Assembly: GCF_002102345.1 (NCBI RefSeq)
Contig: NZ_LQPP01000037.1
Span: 89,340-153,339, forward strand
Direction: 5' to 3'
DNA from: Mycolicibacterium peregrinum
GTDB lineage: Bacteria > Actinomycetota > Actinomycetes > Mycobacteriales > Mycobacteriaceae
Length of the DNA stretch: 64,000 nucleotides
Shown: piece by piece, positions 18,024-25,175 of the stretch
Layout: each line of letters begins with the position of its first letter
Numbering within the stretch: the first letter of the stretch is position 1
The notes under the pieces: model-generated
What the model was told of the DNA's origin: nothing
What the model saw: the letters and a program-made list of their open reading frames with translations, nothing else
Database searches by the model: none
Program-made: the position numbers and the translations under genes

Positions 18024-18932
18024 TCAAGCCGTACCCAATGTCCGGGTCAGAAACCTCAGCTGATCCTCGGCCGCCGTGTCGAACCAGTCGTGTCCCGGCC
18101 ACACATCGAAGTGATCGCACGGATAGTGATGGACCTGGGCCCTGGCCTGCACGGCCGTCTTCATCACCGAGTTGGCCGGCACGAACCGGTCGAAGTCCGC
18201 GATCTGAATCAGCACAGGGCATTTCAGTGCTTTGGCCGCGGCGCCGGTGCGGATCTGCACCAGTTCCATGCCGATGGCCGAATCGACTTCGTTGCGCCAC
18301 GTGGGCCCGGCGATCGCACGGTAGCTTTCATAGGCCCCGTCGAGGGCAAGCGCGCCCGCCTCCCCTGGCTTTGCGGCCAGCGGCATCAGCGTCGGCTGGC
18401 GACCTGCCGCCACGGCCACGCGGCTCTTCACACCGGCCAGGGTCCAGCGCAATGCCGATGCGACGTCGCGGTGCGCCACGGCCGCGCGGCTGGCAGCCAG
18501 CCCGCTGGTCAACGGAGTCATGCCGATCACCGCGGCCACATCAGTGCACTGCGCGGCCACCCGCAGCACGTGGCTGCCCGAGAACGACGACCCCCACAGC
18601 ACGACCCGCCGACGGTCCACGCCCGGCAGTTGTTGTGCGGCCGCCATAGCCGCGCCGTAATCCGCCATCTGACGTTCGACCGAAACGCTTTGCCGCGGCA
18701 GCCCTTCAGAGGCGCCGAAGCCCCGGTAATCGAACGCCACCACATCCAGGCCGGCTGCGCTGAAGCGTTCGGCGAAGGGCTGTAGTCCGGAGTCTTTGGT
18801 GCCACCGAAGCCGTGTGCCATCACCACGACCGGCCGGCCCTCCGGTCCGGCGAAGCCGTCGCCCGCAGCCCGGAAGTGCCACGCACTGCACCGGTCACCG
18901 GCCGAGTGGAACGTCAACTCGGCGTAGGTCAT
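18024..18932 (-). CDS. Alpha/beta hydrolase, dienelactone-hydrolase-like
   Basis: 302 residues from ATG 18932, which overlaps the stop of the upstream monooxygenase gene; the longer frame to 19172 is antisense-like. Seen: VVMAHGFGGTKDSGLQPFAE (oxyanion HGFGG), nucleophile elbow LWGSSFSGSH, acid in QIADFDRFVP and His in YPCDHFDVWPGH, a complete Ser-Asp-His triad. Soluble hydrolase. Paired with a flavin monooxygenase, it could hydrolyse the ester or lactone made by a Baeyer-Villiger-type oxidation; that role is inferred from context. Confidence 0.85.
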   Translation of the reverse strand: MTYAELTFHSAGDRCSAWHFRAAGDGFAGPEGRPVVVMAHGFGGTKDSGLQPFAERFSAAGLDVVAFDYRGFGASEGLPRQSVSVERQMADYGAAMAAAQQLPGVDRRRVVLWGSSFSGSHVLRVAAQCTDVAAVIGMTPLTSGLAASRAAVAHRDVASALRWTLAGVKSRVAVAAGRQPTLMPLAAKPGEAGALALDGAYESYRAIAGPTWRNEVDSAIGMELVQIRTGAAAKALKCPVLIQIADFDRFVPANSVMKTAVQARAQVHHYPCDHFDVWPGHDWFDTAAEDQLRFLTRTLGTA

Positions 18933-20281
18933 GCGATCACCCCTGCGGTCACGCCGACACCGTCTGCCGCACGCTCGGCACCCGCAGGTAGTTCCCGCAC
19001 CCGGATGTCGTGCTCGTAGTAGAAGTAGTCCACCTGCTGGGTGTGGCGGGGCCGGTCCGTGCAATGTCCGCCGTGCAGTTGCTGATCGGCGTCGATCACC
19101 CGTTCCATCTCGGCCACCGACGGCAGAGCGTAACGCCCGACCGCGTACGCCGCGAGCAGCCGTGACTGGCACTCGACGAACGGGAACAGCGTCGGAATCG
19201 CCTGGGCGAAACCCATGAACACCAGATCGTCGATACCCGGTTTGAACATCCGCTTGTAGAGCCGGATGTGGTTGCCGGGTGCGTCGACGACGTCGGGGTC
19301 GAAGAAGGGGAAGGTGATGTTGTAACCCGTCGCGTAGACGATCACATCGAAGACGTCGCTGGTCCCGTCCTCGAAATGCACAGTGTCACCGTCCAAACGG
19401 GAAACGTTCGGCTTCGGAACGACATCGCCGGAGCCAAGTCGTAACGGCAACTCGACCGACTGCGTCGGGTGCGCTTCGAACAGCTTGTGGTTCGGGGCCG
19501 GCAGCCCGTACATGGTCGGATCGGTGCCGAGCATCGGCCCGATCAGCTGGACCATCTTGCGCTGCCACGACAACGGCAGGTAGGGATTGGTGCGGAAGTA
19601 CTTGTCACCCGGTTGTCCCGCAATGTATTTCGGCACGATCCAGGCGCTCGATCGGGTGGAAAGCGTCACCTGGTTCTGCAGGGATTTAGACGACAACTCG
19701 ACGGTGATGTCGGCGGCACTGTTCCCGATGCCCACCACCAGGATCCGTTTGCCGGTCAGCTCGAGTGGCTCTTTCGGATCGATGTAGTGGTGGGAGTGGA
19801 TCTGCTCACCGGTGAAGGTCCCGGGAAATTCGGGTAGTCGAGGGTCCCAGTGGTGGCCGTTGGCGACGACGAGCAGGTCGAACTCGCGGCGGGCGCCGGC
19901 CTGATCCTCGATCTCCCAACCGCCCCCGTCGACCCGTGTCGCGTGCACCACCCCGTTACCGAACTCGATGTTCTCCAACAGCCCGAAGGCATTCGCATAA
20001 GCGTCCAGATAGGCCTTGATGTCGGAGTGGTGCGGGAACGACGGAAAGTGCTCGGGGATCGGAAAGTCCTTGAACGACAACCGATGCTTGCTGGTGTCGA
20101 TGTGCAGCGAGCGGTACGCGCTGCTGTGCCCGTTCGGATTGCCGAAGGCCCAGTTCCCACCGATGCGATCCGACGTCTCGAACGTGGTGTACGGGACCCG
20201 GTAGTCCTTGAGCATCTTTCCGGCGGTGAGCCCGCTGATGCCCGAGCCGATGATCGCGGTCCGCGGCAGTGAACGCTGCAA
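18929..20281 (-). CDS. Flavin-containing monooxygenase
   Basis: 450 residues. The start is a TTG at 20281 supported by AAGGAG 7 bases upstream. FAD site GSGISG (residues 12-17), NADPH Rossmann motif GIGNSAAD (about 183), the FMO fingerprint FTGEQIHSHHY between them, and the ATG motif VYATGYN. Oxidises a carbonyl, amine or sulfur substrate with NADPH and O2. Coupled to the hydrolase gene by overlap, which fits a ketone-to-ester-to-acid route. Two tandem palindromes lie 46-82 bases upstream and probably control it. Confidence 0.9.
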   Translation of the reverse strand: MQRSLPRTAIIGSGISGLTAGKMLKDYRVPYTTFETSDRIGGNWAFGNPNGHSSAYRSLHIDTSKHRLSFKDFPIPEHFPSFPHHSDIKAYLDAYANAFGLLENIEFGNGVVHATRVDGGGWEIEDQAGARREFDLLVVANGHHWDPRLPEFPGTFTGEQIHSHHYIDPKEPLELTGKRILVVGIGNSAADITVELSSKSLQNQVTLSTRSSAWIVPKYIAGQPGDKYFRTNPYLPLSWQRKMVQLIGPMLGTDPTMYGLPAPNHKLFEAHPTQSVELPLRLGSGDVVPKPNVSRLDGDTVHFEDGTSDVFDVIVYATGYNITFPFFDPDVVDAPGNHIRLYKRMFKPGIDDLVFMGFAQAIPTLFPFVECQSRLLAAYAVGRYALPSVAEMERVIDADQQLHGGHCTDRPRHTQQVDYFYYEHDIRVRELPAGAERAADGVGVTAGVIA

Positions 20282-20326
20282 TACAGTGCTCCTTCACATT
20301 GTGATGCAGAACACTAGCAGCGGCCT

Positions 20327-20362
20327 TTGACGGCCGTCAATGAATTCTGACAACTGTCAGAA
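20327..20362. promoter_or_regulatory. Two tandem palindromes TGAC-N4-GTCA, probable operator pair
   Basis: TTGACGGCCGTCAA (20327-20340) is a perfect 14-base palindrome. TTCTGACA-AC-TGTCAGAA (20345-20362) is a second perfect one. Both contain TGAC-N4-GTCA and their centres are exactly 20 bases apart, i.e. two helical turns. They lie just upstream of the monooxygenase gene. No regulator gene is adjacent, so the binding protein is encoded elsewhere or is one of the TetR proteins in this window. Confidence 0.65.
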
Positions 20363-20392
20363 ACCAGGCGAGGAAGGCTCGGCGGCGGAAAA

Positions 20393-20851
20393 TCAGCCGA
20401 TGAAGCGGACGATCGACTCGGCGACCGCGGCAGGCTTCTCGGAGCCCTCGATCTCGACCGTCACCGTCATGGTGGCCTGCACCGCACCGTCGAGCTGCGC
20501 GACGTCGGAGATCGCCGCCCGCGCCCGCACGTTGGCCCCGACCCGCACCGGCGTGATGAACCGAACCTTGTTGTAGCCGTAGTTGACCGCCAACTTCACA
20601 TTGTCGACGCGGTACAGCTGATGGGTGAAGTGCGGCAACAACGACAGGGTCAGCAGACCGTGCGCAATGGTGCCGCCGAACGGTCCACCGGCCGCCTTCT
20701 CGGGATCGACGTGAATCCACTGATGGTCGTCGGTCGCATCGGCGAACAGATTCACCCGCTCCTGGGTGATCTCCATCCAGTCCGTCGGGCCGAGCTCGCT
20801 ACCCGCTGCCGCCACGAACTCGTCAAGACCATTGAAGATTTTCACGCTCAC
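20393..20851 (-). CDS. MaoC-like (R)-specific enoyl-CoA hydratase
   Basis: 152 residues, GTG start with GGGAGGA upstream. Single hotdog domain with the hydratase-2 motif: FADATDDHQWIHVD (catalytic Asp and His five residues apart) and GGTIAHGLLTLSLLP. It resembles the stand-alone mycobacterial R-hydratases of the Rv0130 type. It would hydrate trans-2-enoyl-CoA to (R)-3-hydroxyacyl-CoA. It follows purU on the same strand with 16 bases between; a hairpin spans the purU stop. Confidence 0.88.
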   Translation of the reverse strand: MSVKIFNGLDEFVAAAGSELGPTDWMEITQERVNLFADATDDHQWIHVDPEKAAGGPFGGTIAHGLLTLSLLPHFTHQLYRVDNVKLAVNYGYNKVRFITPVRVGANVRARAAISDVAQLDGAVQATMTVTVEIEGSEKPAAVAESIVRFIG

Positions 20852-20861
20852 TCCTCCCGAC

Positions 20862-20881
20862 CCGTGGTCAGAAGACCACGG
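20862..20881. other. Perfect hairpin over the purU stop codon
   Basis: CCGTGGTC-AGAA-GACCACGG is an 8-base-pair stem with a 4-base loop. It overlaps the TGA stop of purU (20868-20870) and ends 10 bases before the GTG of the MaoC gene. No T-run follows on either strand, so it is not a canonical terminator; it may set translation or mRNA stability at the gene junction. Confidence 0.5.
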
Positions 20882-21758
20882 TCTGATTCCCGAACCGGAT
20901 TACGCGGTCCTCACAGTGCCACAGCACCGCCCGCGACAACACAAGGCGTTCGACATCGGCGCCCAGCCGCTGTAGGTCACCGACCGAATGCCGGTGGTCC
21001 ACCCGCACCACGTCCTGCTCGATGATCGGCCCTTCATCAAGGTCACCGGTCACGTAATGCGCTGTCGCACCGACCAACTTGACCCCACGCTCCTTGGCCC
21101 TGCGATAGGGCGCCGCACCGATGAATGCCGGCAGGAACGAGTGGTGGATGTTGATCAGCGGGCAGCCCACGGCATCGAGGAAATCGGACGTCAGGATCTG
21201 CATATACCGCGCGAGCACCACCAGATCGACGTTGCCACGTAACAACTCCAGCAGCCGTTGCTCGGCCTCGGCGCGGTTCTCCCGGGTCGCCGGGACATAG
21301 AGGAACGGCACTCCGAACGCGCGGACCTGATCGGCGAGGTCCGGATGGTTCGAGATGACCATGACCACCGACATGTCGAGCTCACCGCGCCGGTTGCGCC
21401 ACAACAAATCCAGCAGACAGTGGTCCTCGCGGGAGGCCATCAGTGCCACGCGCTTGGGTTTGGAGGCCTCCGTGAGACGGAAGTCCATCTCGAACGGCTC
21501 GGCCACCCGTTGGCGGAAGTCACGCTCGAGTTCGTCGCGCACCGCCGCCAGGCCCGGCAGATGGAAGATCGTGCGCTGGATGAAGGTGCCACCGGTCTGC
21601 TCGGTGGAGTGCTGATCCAGCGACACGATGTTGGCGCCGGCACCGGTGAGGAAGCCGCTGATCGCCGAAACCAGACCGGGCCTGTCCGCGCAACGCAGCA
21701 ACAGCCGACCGACATCCTGGGCCGGCAGGGCGGTGGTTTTCGGATACTCCTGTGTCAT
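20868..21758 (-). CDS. purU: Formyltetrahydrofolate deformylase
   Basis: 296 residues from ATG 21758; the frame extends to 21872 but only this start gives the family's length. N-terminal ACT-like regulatory domain (about residues 15-95, LLLRCADRPGLVSAISGFL, cited in part) and C-terminal formyltransferase-like domain with INIHHSFLPAFIGA and TGDLDEGPIIEQDV, containing the His and Asp used in 10-formyl-THF hydrolysis. It produces formate and THF, balancing one-carbon pools and feeding formate-dependent purine synthesis. Context suggests no tie to the neighbouring catabolic genes. Confidence 0.93.
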   Translation of the reverse strand: MTQEYPKTTALPAQDVGRLLLRCADRPGLVSAISGFLTGAGANIVSLDQHSTEQTGGTFIQRTIFHLPGLAAVRDELERDFRQRVAEPFEMDFRLTEASKPKRVALMASREDHCLLDLLWRNRRGELDMSVVMVISNHPDLADQVRAFGVPFLYVPATRENRAEAEQRLLELLRGNVDLVVLARYMQILTSDFLDAVGCPLINIHHSFLPAFIGAAPYRRAKERGVKLVGATAHYVTGDLDEGPIIEQDVVRVDHRHSVGDLQRLGADVERLVLSRAVLWHCEDRVIRFGNQTVVF

Positions 21759-22218
21759 CGACACCAGAATCTCATCTCGGCTCTCCGGGCCGACACACAA
21801 CCCGCCAATGCGCGACCGAACCGAATGGCCCGGAGCCCCGCCGAGTCGGACGCCATTCACCGCGATGGTCAATCACGCTAAGGGCTGGCTGTGAAGGGTC
21901 GCAGCAAAAGCGTGCACCGCGGCCCGGCGACCGCGCATTCGACATCGACGTCAATTCAAGATTTTTGCCATGCGCGCCGACAAGGCACATATTCGGCATG
22001 AATGTCGATTGTTGAATTTGCCAGAATTGCATGTACCGGTGAGTAAATCGGTGCTGCGCCCGCAGAATTCACCCCGCGACTGGACAAGATTTCTCAGCTC
22101 GCTGGAATTCCACTACGCGGCGGCGCAATACTCATCACACGTATTCGCAACACCGTGCCGCACACACAAATCAGCCGTCCTGTTGGAAGGCACGGCTGAC
22201 CGACGAAATGGATTACAG
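21759..22218. other. Divergent intergenic region, 460 bases, AT-richer than surroundings
   Basis: Between purU (minus) and the acyltransferase-like gene (plus). The frame at 22219 stays open back to 21970, but third-position GC in that stretch is only around half, unlike the genes here, so I treat it as non-coding leader. It holds a strong hairpin at 22171-22199. I recognise no known riboswitch or tRNA in it. Confidence 0.55.
22171..22199. promoter_or_regulatory. Leader hairpin just upstream of the acyltransferase-like gene
   Basis: TCAGCCGT (22171-22178) pairs perfectly with ACGGCTGA (22192-22199), and CCT/AGG inside can extend the stem across one bulged base. It ends 19 bases before the ATG at 22219. 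Could act as a 5'-UTR control element or protein-binding site for the three-gene operon. Confidence 0.45.
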
Positions 22219-22974
22219 ATGACCGCTCCCCAACTCGATGCCGTCGCCCGCCGCAGCGTGACATTGGACGAAAGCCCAACCTGGTGGGACCCCGCCAGCG
22301 AGTGCACGATCGTCGTGGCCCGCCCGCTCGCCGAACGCGAACTGTGGGACGAATATGTCCGCGGCGCCTGCTCCAACTACCGCAAACATTCCGTGGAGCA
22401 AGCGTTGGACCTGAAAGCCCTACGGACAGGCGACGATACGGCGCTGTTCTGTGTCGGGATCAACAGCTCGGGCAAGGTGGTCGGCGGTCTGCGGGCCAAG
22501 GGGCCGTATCGGAGCGTCGACGAAAGCCACGCCATCGTGGAATGGAGCGGACAGCCCGCACTCGACGCGGTTCGCAAGATGATCGCCGACCGTCTGCCGT
22601 TCGGAGTGGTCGAGATGAAGACCGCCTGGGTGTGTGACGACCCAGAGCAGAGCCGCGCACTCACCGATACGCTGGCGCGTATGCCGCTGCATGCCATGAC
22701 ACTGTTGGACATTCAGTTCGGTATGGCCACCGCTGCCGCCTATGTGCTGAAACGCTGGCTGTCCTCCGGCGGCGTGCTGGCTGCGAAAATCCCGGCGACA
22801 CCGTATCCGGACGAGCGTTACCAGACCAAGATGATGTGGTGGGACAGCACCACTTTCGCCAACCACGCCGATCCGGGGCAGCTGTCACGCTACTTCGCCG
22901 AGGCGCAGCGAATCGGCGCGTACCCCCGGAACGGCGGCATCGACGCCGTTACCGCCGCCGGGACGAGACGATGA
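22219..22974 (+). CDS. Unrecognised protein, possibly GNAT/autoinducer-synthase-like acyltransferase
   Basis: 251 residues from ATG 22219. I do not firmly recognise it. Visible: a strand-turn-strand LFCVGINSSGKVVGGLRAKG (about residues 76-95) resembling the core of LuxI/FeeM-like and GNAT acyltransferases, followed by an acidic ESHAIVEWS segment, an alternating alpha/beta tail and DIQFGMATAAAYVLKRW. No signal peptide or membrane segment. The stop overlaps the ATG of the ThiF-nitroreductase fusion (ATGA), and the c-di-GMP enzyme follows, so it belongs to this operon. From memory the M. tuberculosis Rv1356c-Rv1354c order looks equivalent. Function undetermined. Confidence 0.7.
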   Translation: MTAPQLDAVARRSVTLDESPTWWDPASECTIVVARPLAERELWDEYVRGACSNYRKHSVEQALDLKALRTGDDTALFCVGINSSGKVVGGLRAKGPYRSVDESHAIVEWSGQPALDAVRKMIADRLPFGVVEMKTAWVCDDPEQSRALTDTLARMPLHAMTLLDIQFGMATAAAYVLKRWLSSGGVLAAKIPATPYPDERYQTKMMWWDSTTFANHADPGQLSRYFAEAQRIGAYPRNGGIDAVTAAGTRR

Positions 22975-25169
22975 CCCCCGAAAGCCCCAATGAAAGCGCC
23001 TACACAGACATCGAGAATTCCGAATTGAATGAATACAACGACCCCGATCAATATCGAGCCATCTTCGTCGACGGTGATGGCGACGGCAATTCGGGCAGCA
23101 CGCTCGACCAGCTGCGCCGGGACCCGCGAATCACGATCATCGACGAATGCCGTCAGCAACAGGCTGCGCTCCGCACGCTCGTGCCTGCGGTCGACCCGGA
23201 AATGCTCGATGAGCCGACCAGGTGGGCGTACTACCCGTGGCGGCGGTGCCTGGTTCATCTTCTGGGACCGGCCGCGTTCAACCGGCTACGCCTGGACCGT
23301 AACCGTAACCTGATCAGTGCCGATGAGCAGCAGCGGTTGTCACGCCTGAAAATTGGAGTCGTCGGCCTCAGCGTCGGCCACGCCATCGCCCACAACCTCG
23401 CGGTCGAGGGCCTCTGCGGCGAGATTCGACTCACCGACTTCGACGAACTCGAGTTGGCGAACCTCAATCGGGTCCCCGGCACCGTGTTCGACCTGGGCTT
23501 GAACAAGGCTGTGGTGGCCGCGCGCCGGATCGCCGAGATCGACCCGTACATCACGGTTCGCATCGATCGCAACGGCGCGGTGGCCGAAACCATCGACGAG
23601 TACCTGCGGGGTCTCGACGTCGTCGTCGAGGAATGTGACTCGCTGGACGCGAAAGTTCTTGTCCGCGAGGCCGCCCGGGCCCGGAAACTGCCGGTGCTGA
23701 TGACCACCGGGGACCGTGGGCTGCTGGACGTCGAACGGTTCGACCTGGACCCCGGGCGGCCGATCCTCCACGGTCTGCTCGGCGACATCGCGGCCCGCGA
23801 CCTGGCCGGGCTCAGCAGCAAGGACAAGGTGCCGCACGTTCTGCGTATCCTCGACGCGCCCGAGCTGTCCCCCCGGATGGCGGCGTCGTTGGTGGAGGTC
23901 GGCAAGACGCTGAGCACCTGGCCCCAACTCGCCGCGGAAGTGGTACTCGGGGCGACCGTCGTCGCCAACGCCGTGCGACGCATCGGCCTGGGTGAGCCGA
24001 TGCCGTCGGGGCGGGTGCGCGTCGATATCGCCGACGCTCTCGACCGCATCGGCGATCCGCTGAGCGACACCTCCGCACGCCCGTCCGCGCCCATCCCCGC
24101 GCAAAACCCGCCTCGACCGACTGGGATGGCGGACATCCTCTCCGAGGCAGCGACCCGCGCGCCCTCGGGCGGCAACGCCCAACCGTGGCACATCGAAGCG
24201 AACGACGACCGGATCAACCTGCGGCTGGCAACGAAATACACCACGGCGATGGACGTCGGTTACCGCGGCAGCGCGGTGGCGCTGGGCGCCGCGGCGTTCA
24301 ATGCCCGAGTCGCCGCGGCGGCTCACGGCCTGGCCGGGCACGTGCGGTGGTCCCGCGGCGACGAGGGCACCCCCCTCTACGGGATCGCGGAGTTCTCCCC
24401 CGGCAGTACACCTGAGTTGGCCGAACTCTACGAACCGATGCTGGCCCGGGAGACCAATCGGCTGCGAGGCACGTCGGCACCGATCCCCGTCGAGGTGCTC
24501 GACGACCTGAGGGCTGCCGCAGGCAACGAGGGTGCCGAGCTGAGGATCCTCGACAATCCCTCCGAGATCGAAACCGCCGCAGGCATACTCGCCAAGACCG
24601 ACCGGATCCGCTATCTGACCCCCACGCTGCACCGGGAGATGATGTCGGAACTACGCTGGCCCGGCGATCCAGTGCCCGATACCGGTATCGAGGTCACAAC
24701 GCTCGGGTTGGATCCGGGCGACATCGTGGTGCTGGACATCCTGCGTCGACCCGAGGTCATGGCGAAGTTGTCGGACTGGAACGCCGGGGTGGCCCTCGGC
24801 GACGACACCTACGAACGGGTCACCTCGAGCTCCGCTCTGGCGGTCATCTCGGTCCGTGGCCGCCGGCTGACCGACTACGCCCTGGCCGGGTCGGCTGTCG
24901 AGGCTGTCTGGGTCGGCGCCCAACGCCACGGGCTGGCGGTCCAACCGGTGTCTCCGGTGTTCCTCTATGCCCATGACGACCGGGACCGCCAGGCACTGTC
25001 GCCCGACCACGCCGAGACGCTGCGCGACCTGCAGTACGCTTTTCGCAGGTTGACCGGCACCGAGCGCGACGAATCACAGGCGCTGGTGCTCAGGTTGTCC
25101 TACGCGCCGCGTCCGACCGTACGCAGCAGACGGCGAGCCCGACCGGGTTCGACGCCACAGTGCGGCTGA
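22971..25169 (+). CDS. ThiF/E1-like adenylating domain fused to nitroreductase (MoeY/Rv1355c-like)
   Basis: 732 residues from ATG 22971. Residues 1-120 are an acidic N-terminal part; residues about 124-350 are an E1/ThiF Rossmann domain with IGVVGLSVGHAIAHNL and TDFDELELANLNR (ATP-handling Asp and the Asn-Arg pair). No CxxC zinc knuckles are present. After a proline-rich linker (365-384), residues 385-725 form a nitroreductase-like FMN domain starting RAPSGGNAQPWH. The M. tuberculosis relative is named MoeY, but molybdopterin function is not evident. The domain pair suggests ATP-activation of a carboxylate or C-terminus coupled to flavin redox chemistry. Confidence 0.8.
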   Translation: MTPESPNESAYTDIENSELNEYNDPDQYRAIFVDGDGDGNSGSTLDQLRRDPRITIIDECRQQQAALRTLVPAVDPEMLDEPTRWAYYPWRRCLVHLLGPAAFNRLRLDRNRNLISADEQQRLSRLKIGVVGLSVGHAIAHNLAVEGLCGEIRLTDFDELELANLNRVPGTVFDLGLNKAVVAARRIAEIDPYITVRIDRNGAVAETIDEYLRGLDVVVEECDSLDAKVLVREAARARKLPVLMTTGDRGLLDVERFDLDPGRPILHGLLGDIAARDLAGLSSKDKVPHVLRILDAPELSPRMAASLVEVGKTLSTWPQLAAEVVLGATVVANAVRRIGLGEPMPSGRVRVDIADALDRIGDPLSDTSARPSAPIPAQNPPRPTGMADILSEAATRAPSGGNAQPWHIEANDDRINLRLATKYTTAMDVGYRGSAVALGAAAFNARVAAAAHGLAGHVRWSRGDEGTPLYGIAEFSPGSTPELAELYEPMLARETNRLRGTSAPIPVEVLDDLRAAAGNEGAELRILDNPSEIETAAGILAKTDRIRYLTPTLHREMMSELRWPGDPVPDTGIEVTTLGLDPGDIVVLDILRRPEVMAKLSDWNAGVALGDDTYERVTSSSALAVISVRGRRLTDYALAGSAVEAVWVGAQRHGLAVQPVSPVFLYAHDDRDRQALSPDHAETLRDLQYAFRRLTGTERDESQALVLRLSYAPRPTVRSRRRARPGSTPQCG

Positions 25170-25175
25170 GAGCCG

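Noticed and set aside
21970..22218. Extension of the acyltransferase-like gene to ATG 21970
   Set aside because: The added 83 codons have low third-position GC and include a strong hairpin; I keep ATG 22219, though a longer form cannot be fully excluded.
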